DNA of 64,000 bases from Impatiens glandulifera (taxonomy: Eukaryota > Streptophyta > Magnoliopsida > Ericales > Balsaminaceae), in contig NC_061868.1 of the NCBI RefSeq assembly GCF_907164915.1, forward strand, positions 29,321,819-29,385,818, read 5' to 3'. This document shows, piece by piece, positions 1-11,864 of the stretch. The translations under genes were made by a program, and so were the position numbers. The number at the start of each line of letters is the position of its first letter. Within the stretch, counting starts at the first letter, position 1. The notes beneath the pieces are model-generated. The model searched no databases, was not told the origin of the DNA, and saw nothing but the letters and a program-made list of their open reading frames with translations.

Positions 1-89
1 GGGTGATGAGGGGTTACCTATTATAAGCTTAGGAGGATGATCTCTACTCCTTTTAAGGTTCAGTCCGGTTATGTCTCCCAAGTGACTGC

Positions 90-1125
90 TTATCTGATCA
101 AGGTTAGACATACCGGGATGCTGAACATAGTCAAGCCAACCAATTTCCTCAGTAAACTCTGAGTTGTCAACTTCCTGCTGTGGGGCATCTTGATCCGGCT
201 GAGTTTCAGCATTAACCGCCTGATCATAGACAAACCTTCTAAAAACAGGAACCTCATCTTTATCATCAGATTGGATATTAAAATTTTCCAACCGATTATG
301 TAGATCAAAGGGTGAAGAGATATTACTTTCAACCGATTAATCAAAAACAACATGCGAAGATTCTTCAACAGTTAAGGTCCTAGTATTGTATACTCTATAT
401 GCCTAACTAATTGTTGAATAACCCAACATTATACATATATCGAACTTTGCATCAAAAGCGGTCAAATAATGTTTGTCGTTGATGTGAATGTAACATTTAC
501 AACTAAAGATCCTAAGATACCGGATGTTAGGAACTCTGTCATAGAATACTTCAAACGGTGTTTTATTTAGCCGTTTGTTAATCATAGATCGGTTTTATGT
601 ATGACATGCAGTGTTGATAGCTTCGGCCCAGAATCTTTGAGCAACACCCGAATCGACTATCATGGACCTTGCGGCTTCCTTGAGAGTTTGGATTCTTCTC
701 TTGGCCAGTCCGTTTTGTTGATGGGTTCTAGCACTAGACAACTCGTGCCTAATACCGTAATTCTCAAGAAATGCAGTTAGAGTACTATTTGTAAACTCGG
801 TTCTTCTATCGCTTCTAATCTTATTTATACGTATTGATCTCTCATTTTGTAGTCTTTTAAGCAGTTTAATCAAGTTTGGAGTAGCTTCACTTTTAGAAAC
901 CAAAAATATCACCCAAGTAAATCTAGAGTAATAATCAATAACAACCATAGTATAATGCATTCCGCCTAGGCTTGTGACCCTAACCGGTCCAAATAAGTCC
1001 ATATAAAGTAGTTCTAAGCATCGGTTTGATTGGAAGTTCCCTTTACTTTTAAAAGTTGCCTTTATTAGTTTCCCTATTTGACATGCAGAACATACTTTAT
1101 CTTTTGCAAATTTCATGTTAGGCAT
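90..1125 (-). pseudogene. copia element 1 integrase, broken
   Basis: The segment 595-1125 encodes the zinc-binding CSACQIGK and the catalytic core, with Asp in YMDLFGPV and Asp in RSDRRTEF. The expected catalytic Glu of QQNGxxER is Lys here (QQNGLAKRR), so the DDE triad is incomplete. The C-terminal part follows at 403-585 (FEVFYDRVPNIRYLRIFSCK) and 90-368 in other frames. The protein would join the cDNA to chromosomal DNA. The missing Glu and the frameshifts make it inactive. Confidence 0.88.
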
Positions 1126-1254
1126 TCCTTGAACTAATTCTTTAGTACAAATAATGTTAATATTTTTGAAGTTTAAATGGTTTATCCGTTTGTGTCAGAG
1201 CCAGTTTAAATCATTCTTAGCTATCTTACAAACCGGTTTTTTAGTTTTCATTTT

Positions 1255-1600
1255 CTAGTCCACTTTGTAAATATTTCCTAACCTATTTCCGGTTAATAAA
1301 ACGCTACCCTGAGTGTTCTTAACAAAGCATGCATGTTTGTGAAATTCGACCGTGTATCCTACATCACACATTTGACTAATACTTTGCAAGTTAAAATGCA
1401 GGTTTTCAACAAGAAGTACATTGCTTATAGTTAAATTGTCATGAACAATCTTACCCTTACCCACGGCTCTACCTTTAGAGTTATCACTGAAAGTGATCAT
1501 TGCGTCGGCTTCCTGAATAATATCGGTTAGTAATCCACTGTTCTCGGTCATGTGTCTGGAGCAACCGCTGTCTAGATATCATTCCGAGTTCCCTAACTAT
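1255..1600 (-). pseudogene. copia element 1 aspartic protease, broken
   Basis: The minus strand encodes YLDSGCSRHMTENSGLLTDI, which contains the DSG active-site triad of copia proteases. The Trp codon normally preceding this motif reads TGA here, consistent with a G-to-A change from TGG. The following residues (GKGKIVHDNLTISNVLLVENL) are the typical flap region. The CAA codon in SISQMCDVG is intact, whereas the second copia element has TAA at the same place. Confidence 0.85.
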
Positions 1601-1869
1601 TTCTTCTTCTTAATCTTCAAAAAATAAATATTTAACCCACATTTACTTGGTCCGTGTTTTATTAGTCCCTTAGGAATCCAGACTTTAATTATTCAGATGA
1701 ATTTCCCATTGTTAGTTTTAATAATTTCACCGTTACCTGGCTTGACATCTCTCTATCTTCCAGTAGGTATTTTATTGTATCATGGTGGTGAGTGTTGATT
1801 TGTTCTGTATGAACGTCTGTCGGTTTCTTTTCTTATCGGTCGGTTGGTTTTCCTTCTCTCAGAATGAAG

Positions 1870-3425
1870 TCATATAGTCGTGTCGGTTGGACTTACATAA
1901 TTAATTTCCTTAGTTAGTGGTAGGCCATGATCTGCCTCAGTATCGATTGAGCTACTCTTAACAAAGCTTATGAACGGAAGCTTGTTCTTGTTGAGATTCA
2001 ACTCTTTGGAATGTTTATGGTTATCCGATTTACCGCCTTTGTATCCAATTCCAAACTTGCATTTGGGATGTCTTTGGTAGGTAGAAATTTGGCTTACGGC
2101 TTCACTGGATTTTTTCCAAGCAGCCATGACATACTTAGATCTTTCATTTTCTTCGGTCAGCGATTGAACTATCTCCTTGAGCTTCTCATTCTCATAGGAT
2201 AGTTCAGTCGATTCATCGGTCTTAGTTTCACTTGATTCACCGGTTTGGAAGTTACTCAGTTCATTAGTGTGAACACTTAGCCGGGTCGGTACAATGGCAG
2301 ATAGGTTCTTGAACTCAATGACCATGTCATTGAGAGCAGTGACCAAATCTTCCTTGGTAAACTCTTTAGAGGAAAAATCAAATACCTCTTCCTCCCTAGC
2401 CATGAGGCAGGAAAATCCGTCGTCATCGATCTATGTGTTAGAATAAGCCCACAAGCTCCCACCATCGTCGGCTATCAATGCTTTCTGAACTTCTTTGCCT
2501 TCACCGGATTGCTGATATTCACCTATTTGGTTGTTATCAGCTGGTCTTTGGTCTTCCGGTCTTCGGTCATCCCTCCTTGGTCTTCTGCACTCCGACTTGT
2601 AGTGACCTAAAACATTACAATTATAACATCTAACGTTAGATTTATCACCGTAGTTGTAGTTGTTTGATGGTTGACTCTTCTTTATGAATCTTTCGAATTT
2701 TATTGCAAGCATTGCCATCGCATCCTCGGTACACTGTTTAGCAGTTTTGATTGGTGCCGGAACGGTTGGCTCCACGGATGTCACCAAAGCTTTGGTTGCC
2801 ATTGACGTTAAAGATTCATCTTCGATCCGAGATCTCATCTCGAAGTCATATGCCTTCAAGTCCTCAAACACATCATGCAGTTTCATTGCCCGAAACTGTT
2901 AGATTCTCGCATCACCATTGTTTTTATGTTCCAAGTACTAGGAAGAGACCTCAATGCTTTGACAATGGTTTCTTTGTTTTCATATTTCTTTCCAAGGGCA
3001 GACAACTCATTCACCACATTTATAAACAAATCGCTGAACTCCTTCATGGTTTCACCCGATTTCATCTTAATGTTCTCAAACTTATGAGTTGCCACCAGTA
3101 TCTTGTTTTCCTTTGTTCTTTCATTTCCCTCATGAAGCTGAATCACCGTTTCCCAGGCTTTCGTTGTAGTAGCACAATCTCTGACTTTTCCGAATGTGTT
3201 TCTGTCTAGAGATTTTAAAATATGTCTCTTGCAATGGTTGTCTAGGTTGTTTCTTCTCCTATCTTCAGCTGTCCATTCACCTTTCTCTTTCTCAATCTTT
3301 ATCGGACCTTCGTTAAGGATGACCGCAATTTCATCAACCATTGTAATCATATGTAGATACATCTGAACCTTCCAATCGACAAACGCCTCACTTTCTAGCA
3401 TCGGGGGCTTCTCATTGTGAGTCAT
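1870..3425 (-). pseudogene. copia element 1 gag (capsid/nucleocapsid), broken
   Basis: The ATG at 3425 opens a gag of the UBN2/copia type, starting MTHNEKPPMLESEAF. Reading continues through 2883 and then in other frames at 2431-2886 and 1870-2403, so at least two frameshifts or stops interrupt it. A CCHC zinc knuckle, CYNCNVLGHYKSEC, is encoded near 2590-2630 and would bind RNA in the nucleocapsid. The C-terminal part is acidic and is followed by the conserved QRHPKCKFGIGYK stretch. The same order is seen in the second copia element from 29197. It is certain as a family member and non-functional as read. Confidence 0.88.
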
Positions 3426-3464
3426 GTTTACCAGCTTTGTGTTACTTGAGTTTTAAAACTAGTT

Positions 3465-3476
3465 GCTCTGATACCA
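3465..3476 (-). promoter_or_regulatory. Primer-binding site (tRNA-iMet) of copia element 1
   Basis: On the minus strand the sequence reads TGGTATCAGAGC, the usual copia site complementary to the 3' end of initiator tRNA-Met. It lies two bases inside the LTR end, as expected for minus-strand DNA priming. Confidence 0.9.
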
Positions 3477-3478
3477 CT

Positions 3479-4720
3479 TGTTAGGATCGGGATCGCCGAT
3501 AGGGGACCGGGGTTCGGCTAAAGGAGACCTCTTAAAACACACACAGCGGTTGGCGCTAATTCGGTTAATAATAAACACCGATTTTAACACTACACAGACT
3601 ATCACAAACTCTTGAACCGGGTTCAAGGACGGAAATGTTTGTTTCAGCCTGAGCAACACACACGGATCAGTTAAAGTGGAAAGTAGAGAAAGATCGGTTA
3701 GAATGAAGGGAAACCGGTTCGGTTGGTTTAAAATTAATTTGGTTCGGTTGATAAGGTAAAGGAAATATGGAAATAATGCAAGACAGCGGTTTTATGGATG
3801 TTTGGAGATAAATCTCCTACGTCACTCCTTCTTCTAAAACAGTGAGAAGGATATTCACTAAAGAATATTCAACAACACAACAACACACGATCGAGTCTTA
3901 TTACTACTCGATGTACACTTTACAATAGTCACACAATATTGTAATACACTTTTACAATTTATGTATACACAGAACTTAACAGTTTGTTCTTGTCACTCAA
4001 TGAATAACCTGGTAAATCTCTCAATAGTATTCGCAGGATTCAAAGTTCAAAGCTTAGATAATGAGCATAAGAGATCAGGTCGCGGAAGAGAGTGACTGAA
4101 CTAGAGAGCTTTTCTTCAGCTTTTGTGTTTCATTTTCTAGTGGAAATATGACAATGGTCATATTTCTCTCTCTTTAAGGTGATTGGTCAGAAGGAGCCGT
4201 GTCGGTCCGGATTAGGTGACTTGCACGCTTATGTGTTTGCACACTTGGCAGCTGTGCAGTGGGCGGCCGCCTACTTTTGGAGGTTGCTTGTGGACTTAGG
4301 CAAAGTCAGATAATCATTATCCTGCATTATGCCTTGTTTCAGAACCTTCTTCTACATATTCCCAAGGAATATTTTGTTTATCTTAACACGTTAACTTCAA
4401 AGTATTCATATCGTTGAATAATCTGCCCGTTGGAGATATATGATAACTTTACGACTTTCAAAAGGTTGAACCAGCCGAATATTTTTGGTTAACAGTTCAA
4501 CCGGTCCTGGAGTTGAGTCGTTCCAGATTTCTGAGAGGATTAGAATTTCCGGTTTGAGCTTCTTCAGGTAAATCGGTTTGACTGGTCTGGTTGACAATAT
4601 GTACTTAACAATGGTTTGACCGGTCTGGTTAATGATATGTACCTACACATAAAGTTGAATTTGATTAAGTTCTTTTAGATATTTAATTACTTATTAATTA
4701 ACTATCTAGTTTTTCTAACA
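3479..4720 (-). repeat. 5' LTR of copia element 1
   Basis: On the plus strand the repeat starts TGTTAGGATC and ends TTTTTCTAACA, giving 6-bp inverted ends. The length is about 1242 bp. Its inner end (plus-strand left side) resembles the inner end of the LTRs of the 27861-41358 element, including the block around GGTTCAAGNGTTTGTGA, so the two are related families rather than copies. The outer boundary is fixed only by the CTAACA end and by the ORF3-type sequence resuming at 4721. Confidence 0.85.
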
Positions 4721-5926
4721 GGGACCTGTCAACATTTTCAGTAGTTGGACTGACTGGCTCAACAGTCGGTCCGACAACTTGTTCCGTCACAGGAACAACA
4801 AAAATAGGCATAGAGGCCAAGGGAGATGAGGAGATTACCTTATTAGAATTTTTAGACACCTTACACGCCTTAGACGTCTTAGATGCACTAGACGCTTTAG
4901 ATGCCTTGGACACATTTTTTTGATCTACAACATGACCAGATGACTTAGCATGTTTTTCAACGGGCTGGGGGATGGAGAGAATGAAGAAATAAGAATGGCG
5001 GCAATAGGAGGAATATTTTGTCTTGCCCTGGAGTCAACTACTCCAGAATCTTTCTTCAAGGAGCTCTTCTAGCTGTTAATACTCGTCGCGGACTCCATAA
5101 CCGATTTGGTTCGCTTTGCCCCCGTAGACATAACGTAAGCAGTCTGTCTCTTCGAACGAGTGACCGATTGGCCACCTGTCTATTGGATGGAAGAGCCAGA
5201 ACCCATCTCCTTTGAGAGCTTCATTCTTGTTAGAGCACTCTTTACGGAGAAATTTGTGTATATGCGGTTCGGGTTAATAGCCTCACCCTCACCCATAGGG
5301 ACACCCAAATGATTCAGAAAATGACTGAGCTAGGCCGCGAAGCTTACACTCTCCTAATTCTTGAAATAGATCGAGTCACAGAGATTAGAAAAGAGTGTCG
5401 AAGCCCAGTTTACTTGAATACCTTTTGAGATAGCATTCAAATAGTCGAATTGATCCTGACAATATGAATGGAAATATCTTCCCCTTCCTTGGAGCGCCTT
5501 TGCTACAATGTCATTTAATAGGATGAAATACGGCTTTAGAGCCTTCTTCTTCCCGTTCAGCCTTATCGCAGAGCCATCGTTGGAAAAGACGGTTTTCATC
5601 TCCGTAATAGTTTCCGTTGGTAAAGCCAGATTAAACTTGTGACCCTCCGATGGAAGTTCAAAGAACTCCACATAGGCCGATTCGTTGAAAGAAATAGGAG
5701 ATTCATTCACAGTCGCCTCGATGGATTCTCCGACCAAGACCGTCGTCTTGAAAAACTCGCGAACTTCCTTCTCATAAAATATGAATGGACCGCCGAAATA
5801 TTTTCTGAGACCGGAATACTCTAATGATCGGAACATATCAACCACATCCTGTTGATTGAAAGAATAAACCGATGAGAAATCCACATGTAGAGTGCAGTGA
5901 CCAAGAGTAATCTTCTTGTTAGCCAT
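4721..5926 (-). pseudogene. ORF3-type protein of a retrotransposon ('putative plant transposon protein' type), broken
   Basis: The ATG at 5926 opens 190 residues (MANKKITLGHCTLHVDFSSV...) ending at a stop at 5354. The domain matches the three ORFs at 34754-39738 by shared landmarks: HVDFSSV near the start, SGLRKYF, EVREFF, LPSEG, LKPYFILLNDIV and VQVNWASTLFSNL. Homology continues past the stop, with frameshifts, into a Lys/Ser/Ala-rich linker (SKASKASSASKTSKACKV) and a Pro/Val-rich stretch before the copia LTR interrupts at 4720. I believe this is the family catalogued as a putative plant transposon domain (Pfam Transposase_32), from memory. Its function is unknown. No gag or pol of its own is visible nearby. 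Confidence 0.75.
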
Positions 5927-6034
5927 TTGAGAAAAGATGAAGAAGATGAGACGATTTCTTAGAGAGAAGTTAGAGAAAACCAGGGTTCTTTAGAAAATAT
6001 TGATCGAAAAAGTTTTAAAAGTATGCACGATGTC

Positions 6035-6042
6035 CTTATATA
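6035..6042 (-). promoter_or_regulatory. TATA box upstream of the 5926 ORF3-type gene
   Basis: The minus strand reads TATATAAG about 110 bases upstream of the ATG at 5926, followed by a C/T-rich leader. The three paralogous ORFs at 34754, 35901 and 37023 also have a TATA-like box 59 to 109 bases upstream of their ATG. Confidence 0.5.
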
Positions 6043-6330
6043 GAATTCTAACAGTCACATGGCCTAACCGCCATTTTTTACATAAGGCAGGCCCACTAAT
6101 TAATGTAAGACACCTTTTTCCACAAGTAGTCATCATTAATTTAGGGGTTATGTCAGTCATTTTCTTTAACCGTGAGAGACACGCATCTTCAAGTTTCTAG
6201 GAATGACTGTTAAATATTTTGAGCAGAAAAATTAGATGACAGCGCATAAAGGACAGTTGTCCTTAATCAATTTGAAGATGAAGAGTCTAATAGCACATGT
6301 TGTTAGACGTTTCATTTACTTCTACAATCT

Positions 6331-6462
6331 GTGTGAATTGAGCGTCTATTAGACGCATGAGTCTATTAGACGCAGGCGTCTAATCACGTATCTTATAGAT
6401 GTCTAGCCGTCTATTAGACGTAGACGTCTGATTATGCATGAACAACACGTATTAGACGGGTG
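6331..6462. repeat. Cluster of near-palindromic GTCTATTAGACG motifs
   Basis: The motif GTCTATTAGACG and close variants (AGACGCAGGCGTCT, AGACGTAGACGTCT) recur about seven times in 130 bases. The unit is nearly its own reverse complement. No gene is visible around it. The surrounding 6043-7127 shows no coding sequence I can support. Confidence 0.55.
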
Positions 6463-7127
6463 TTTGGTTAGAAATAAATAATTTGTAGGGTCACTGTATA
6501 ATAAATAATTGTGCAAATATCATATTTAATATAAACCAAAATAACGTGATCTAATTTGATTAAGTTTATGGCTTATGAGTGTATTTGTCATTAATATAAA
6601 GTGAGGATACATAAGTGACTTTTCTAATTTTATGAAGGGGCTGAATTAGAAATAATATAACTATAATAACTAACTTAATGTTAGTTATATGTAACGGTAA
6701 TGGTCCCCATTTGAAGTACAGACAATTCTCCTTTGCGTCTCCATCAATAGAGATAGAAACTTATTGACGTACTCATCAAATGGAAGAACCATTCCATATA
6801 AGGAAAGTTTATGGAAATAGATTAAAGAATCATCTCATCCGTGCAAAGTCTAAGAAAGAGAAGATTCATGATTAATCAAATTAAGGTACGCTTTCGCCGC
6901 ATTCAGATTTTAACTTATCACACATTAAATTAGGATCTAATTAGGATAATTCTAACACCCTTAAGTTTTTCACTAATGTTTGTTTTACTTGAGTTTAAGC
7001 GGGGGACCATAGTTGTTGGGTGTCATGTTATTTTTCTTTAATTCCAAAATGTTTGTTTTACTAAAGACGACATTCTAAACATTCGATTACACATTTTGAC
7101 ATGATCTTAGGGCCTAAATCACCCTCC

Positions 7128-7290
7128 TTGAACGAATATTTAGGTTTCTCAACAATATTTTCTTAACTCAAGCCAACATTCTCTTCGTGGACAAACCTTT
7201 AAGTTTTTATCACTAATGTTTGCGTTATTCAAGTTAACATTCCCTTCTTCAACGAACCTTCAAGTTTTTCAACAATATTTGTGTTACATT
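7128..7290. repeat. Degenerate ~55-60 bp tandem repeat, about three copies
   Basis: Three successive stretches share the order TTCNNNAACGAANNTT...AAGTTTTTCAACAATATTTGTG...CAACATTCTC. Copies are strongly diverged. Nothing codes here. Confidence 0.35.
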
Positions 7291-7344
7291 CTCCTTGTTT
7301 TTATATATAAAAGGTCAACACTTTAAACTAGTTATACCACTTAG

Positions 7345-7354
7345 ATTTTTAAAA

Positions 7355-7392
<38 letters not shown>

Positions 7393-7410
7393 AGTTACAT
7401 TATAAATAAC

Positions 7411-7453
<43 letters not shown>

Positions 7454-7637
7454 ATACTTATATAAATCAAAATTAAATAAAAATAATTATGTCTCTAATC
7501 TTAATATTAAATAAAAATATTTAGTTAATGATGATATAATTAATTATAATTATAATTAAAATATAAGCTCAAAATCATCGCAAGACATATAATTTCACTT
7601 TCTTAATTTTTCTTTATTATTTATTTTTATAAATATT

Positions 7638-7712
<75 letters not shown>

Positions 7713-7799
7713 CCTCAATTTCTCCCTTATAATAATCACTCATTTATCACTATTTTATAATTATTAATTTATTTTTCCTAATTAATATATATATTATTT

Positions 7800-7842
<43 letters not shown>

Positions 7843-8114
7843 TTTATTAATAATTTTTATATTTACATGCATTTCTCACTGTATATTTAATAATTAATTT
7901 ATTTATTATTTTCTCTCTTTTTTATATTGTCTTATACATCATTTTTATTATTTTTTAATAAAATAAAAAATTATACATATTTAATTTACTTAAAAATTAA
8001 TATTTTTAAAATTAATATTAAACGTTTCTCTCTTCTAAAATTTATATATAATAACTTTTTCTTCCTAATTAATTTATTTATTTATTTTCTCTCTTATCTT
8101 ATCTTATCTTATCT

Positions 8115-8192
<78 letters not shown>

Positions 8193-8551
8193 TTATCATT
8201 AATTTTATATAAATACAAATCTTTTTTTACTTTTTTAATAAAATAAAATATTTTTTATATTTTAAATTATTTAAAAGACCAATATTTATCTTAAACATTT
8301 CTCTCACCTAAAATTTATATATATTAATTTTCCTTCCTAATTAATATTTTGTTTTATTTTCTCTAATTTTATTTATAAATATATATACATATTATATAAA
8401 AAAATTTCTCTCATTATTAATTTGTGAATTTTATCTCATCATATATATTTAATACATTTTAAAATTAATTTTATATAAATATATATTTATTTGATATTGT
8501 CGCATTATTATATATATTTATATATATTTTTTCTCACTCTTTATATATTAA

Positions 8552-8619
<68 letters not shown>

Positions 8620-8900
8620 ATATATATATATATATATATTTTTAATTCTTTTCATATTTATTAGATTGTTTATTATTATTAATAATATTTTATTATATAT
8701 TTTTATTTATTATTTTATAATCTATATAATTATATATTAATAAATAATTAAATATATACATATTGATTATATTTATACTAATTATTTTATAACTTATATA
8801 ATTATATATTAATAAATAATTAAATATATACATATTAATTATATTTATATTAATTATTTTATAATATATATAATAATATATATAACAAAATTTTAAATTA
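7345..8900. repeat. AT-rich block with large microsatellites
   Basis: This block of over 1.5 kb is almost pure A/T. It contains (TA)n at about 7360-7389, 7417-7450, 7807-7838, 8121-8188, 8555-8616 and 8619-8639, (AAT)n of about 24 units at 7639-7712, and (TTATC)n at about 8095-8120. The long open frame over 8121-8188 is only the TA repeat read as Tyr-Ile. I see no gene. Confidence 0.9.
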
Positions 8901-9148
8901 AAATCAATAATAATAGGTGGTTTCTAAAATGGGTTCGAATAAAATATGTTGGTAAAAGACTAAAATGACAATGATTATTAGGGTGATATATATATTTGGG
9001 GATGAAGAAATGGAAGGAGAAGATATTATGATATATGACTAAAATGAGTATAACAATGGTGGTGGTATATATAAGTTAAAGATATGTTATTTCTTACCTA
9101 AAATATATAGGTGCATACACAAAATTTTAAATTAAAATTAATAATCAT

Positions 9149-9226
9149 GAGTGGTTTAGCGGTCAAAGTGTTTACATTTCATATATGAGACCATGGGTTC
9201 GAATTTGAAAATTGATGCTGCCTACC
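9149..9226 (+). mobile_element. tRNA-derived SINE-like head
   Basis: GGTTTAGCGGT at 9153-9163 fits an RNA polymerase III A box, and GGGTTCGAAT at 9195-9204 fits a B box, spaced as in tRNA-derived SINEs. A partly deleted relative of the upstream sequence (ACAAAATTTTAAATTAAAA) lies at about 8885. The MITE at 9227 interrupts whatever followed. The body and tail are not recognised. Confidence 0.4.
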
Positions 9227-9923
9227 TAGGGCTATGCAAAAAAACCGATAAAACCAACCGAAAACTTAATGATTTCAGTTTATTGGTAAACCGATTCTAA
9301 CGGTTCCGATTAAACGCTTCGTTTTTCGATTAAACTATTTTTCTAGCGGTTTAACCGGTAAACCGATAATAATTTAATCATATATATTTATATTAGTTAT
9401 TTTTGTAAATATTAGATATATTATAAATAATATTTAATAATTTATATATATTATTTATTTTTAAATTTAAAATTATAATTTGTATATAATTGTTTAAAAA
9501 AATATAATTTATATGGTTATTAGTTTAAAAATGGAAACTTTTAAAATATATTATATTGTTACAATAATATAATATATTATAAAAAATTTATAAATATATT
9601 GAAATATTATTATATTTATATAATATATTATAAGATAAAAAAATTGAAGAATAACGTAATAGTATGGTACAAACAAGGATTTTGAAAATAAAATTATTTC
9701 ATAAGTTTAATACTTAATTTGAAAAATTGAATTATCGGTTCACGGTTAACCGACCGAAGCTGACCAGAACCAATAGAATCAATAGAACCAACCAGAACCA
9801 AAACCGGTAAAACCGATACTAATACTGGTTGGTTAACCGATTTGTAAAATAAGAGATAAAAACCAAACTTAATTAGAACTGTTTAACTAATTAACCGGTT
9901 AACCGACCGATTGAACACCCCTA
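9227..9923. mobile_element. hAT-type MITE, 697 bp, with 8-bp target duplication
   Basis: The element starts TAGGGCTATGCAAAAA and ends, as reverse complement, TAGGGGTGTTCAATCGG, which is the usual pattern for plant hAT non-autonomous elements. The 8 bases TGCCTACC flank it at 9219-9226 and 9924-9931, a perfect duplication of the length made by hAT transposases. The subterminal regions are full of AACCGGTT-like motifs on both strands. It has no coding capacity. Confidence 0.85.
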
Positions 9924-9931
9924 TGCCTACC

Positions 9932-11864
9932 AAAGAAGGGAATCCATCAATGTTGCCGACGCATTCGACTAAGAAAAAGCGAGGAGCTACCGATAAAAAC
10001 CAAGGCAGCGTCTCATTCTGCTTCAGAGAACGACCAAAGGCTATCCAAACGTTTTTCTAGCACATCCAACTACGCTTCTTTTTCTTCCCCCAACTGCACA
10101 TGCCAGCGATTGAGAGTTCCTTGCACAAGCGATCGAGAGCCTAACCAACGTTTCCTCCCACTCTCGATGCTCGAACGCTACTACTTACTATTGTTCACCA
10201 TCCGCCGAGAATTGCTTCACATGCGATCATGTTTTCTAGCTAGCAGTCGAGAGCTACTTCACATTCGATCGAACTTTCTCGGTTGCGACCTTTATTTTTT
10301 TAGCTTTGTATAATTTGCTTCATTTTTCTTCGGTCATGTCTAGGTTTTTTTAAGTTTATTTTTGTTTCTTATTTTTATTAGTTTGCTTGTTGTAAGCTTG
10401 AGTTTTGCTTCATCATAGGTTAGTCTCTAAATTAAAACACCATTTATAACTCTAACAAAACTAAAATATAAAAATATAAAAGTATAAAAACTTAAAAATA
10501 AAAATCTAAATCTAAAAAATCTAAACACTTTATTTTGTATAAACACTCACTTAAAATTCTAAAATTAGTATACTTATGCTTCATGCTTGTCTATATTATT
10601 ATTCACAAAACACAAAATACACTCAAAAGTGGACAAATTACTCTTAGACTTAGAATAAATAAATATGAAAAAAAACTAAAATTTAAAGGAGGCGTTGTGG
10701 GACATAGTAGCATTTGACCATTTTCCACACGTAACCAAGCGTCGAACTCACATGAATATCTAATTGGAGCATGCATACGCCTAAATTATTTTATTAGTTT
10801 TAAAAATTAGATGGCGAATCTTTAGTCGTAAAGTTATAAATCGAAAAGCTCTAAATAGACCTATCACAATTTCCCATTAAAAATTTTAATCTCTCACAGA
10901 TTCGACGGGAATGTAAGTTATGAAGTTTTCTATAAAGTCTATTTTGATACTTAAATTTTCGATATCACGTAAAAATTGATTCCCCTCACAAAATTAAAAC
11001 AAGAAGCATATAAAAAATAAAGATGACAATTTTTTTATCGCGCACAATTTGTTTGAAAATAAAGAATTACATCAAAATGAAAACATAAAAGGAAAAAGTA
11101 AAACAAGTCTACAATAGAAGCTCATTTCTCCTTTCGACTTCCCTCTTTGTCATTGCTCAATATTTAGGTGCACCCTCTTTTGATCTCTATCATTTTCACA
11201 TTCTAAATTCTTCATATTTTGATATACCTGTCTTTCATTTGGAGCCACTTTATTTTTCAAAACTTCGGCTAACATTCTTAGATATTTGTGGTTGAGTACC
11301 CAATTAACGATGTTGCTGAAGAGACATGTCTTAATCAATGTCTTTGACATCTTCCTACATAGAAATTGAGTTGGAATTTCATTGGAGTAATTCGTTATAC
11401 GTCCCAATTAAGATTACAATTGGAATTCCCTCCTTTGAATATATCAACTCTTTGATTGGATATCATGACAATATATTGGTAATTGATACATCATCTTATA
11501 TCACATCAATTTAACTTCGTTTTTTTAATGCCTCCAAACTCTTTTGTAAGAACAAGACTAAAGGTCGATTGGGAGGTGGTTGCACAAGTTTGAGTATACT
11601 GGGAAGTAGAGCACAATGAGCTTCCTTGCTTTAGATTTTTCAATTAATGTCTCAACTGGAATCATTTATAATGATCTTGGTGTCAGTGCATTGAAGTTTG
11701 ACAATAAAATGCTCTTAATGGAAGGCATGTCATCATTTATGACAAAAACAATTAATGGACAATAATTAGATGATAATCATGAATCGGGATTCATCATCTC
11801 ACTAGTAAAAGATGTGTTATTAGCGGCGATATTTAACGATGGTATATATAAAATTACAGTTAAA
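9932..11864. other. Intergenic stretch without a supported gene
   Basis: The stretch is AT-rich with no recognised protein. A 85-codon open frame on the minus strand at 11150-11407 (ending VYQNMKNLECENDRDQKRVHLNIEQ in part) shows no motif I recognise and could be chance or a gene remnant. Confidence 0.5.

Larger units (their letters stand above)
1..4720 (-). mobile_element. Ty1/copia retrotransposon 1, 5' half (continues past window start)
   Basis: Reading leftward from 4720, the order is an LTR, a primer-binding site complementary to initiator tRNA-Met, gag, protease and integrase. Sequence before the reverse transcriptase is cut off by the window edge. The protein order and the TGTTAG/CTAACA LTR ends mark it as copia. 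The reading frame is broken many times, so the element is dead. The 3' LTR and the other target-site copy are not visible, so the duplication cannot be tested. It sits inside an older ORF3-type gene whose remainder is at 4721-5926. Confidence 0.93.

Noticed and set aside
7927..8202. 91-codon open frame
   Set aside because: It consists of AT-rich spacer and a TA microsatellite read as Tyr-Ile repeats.
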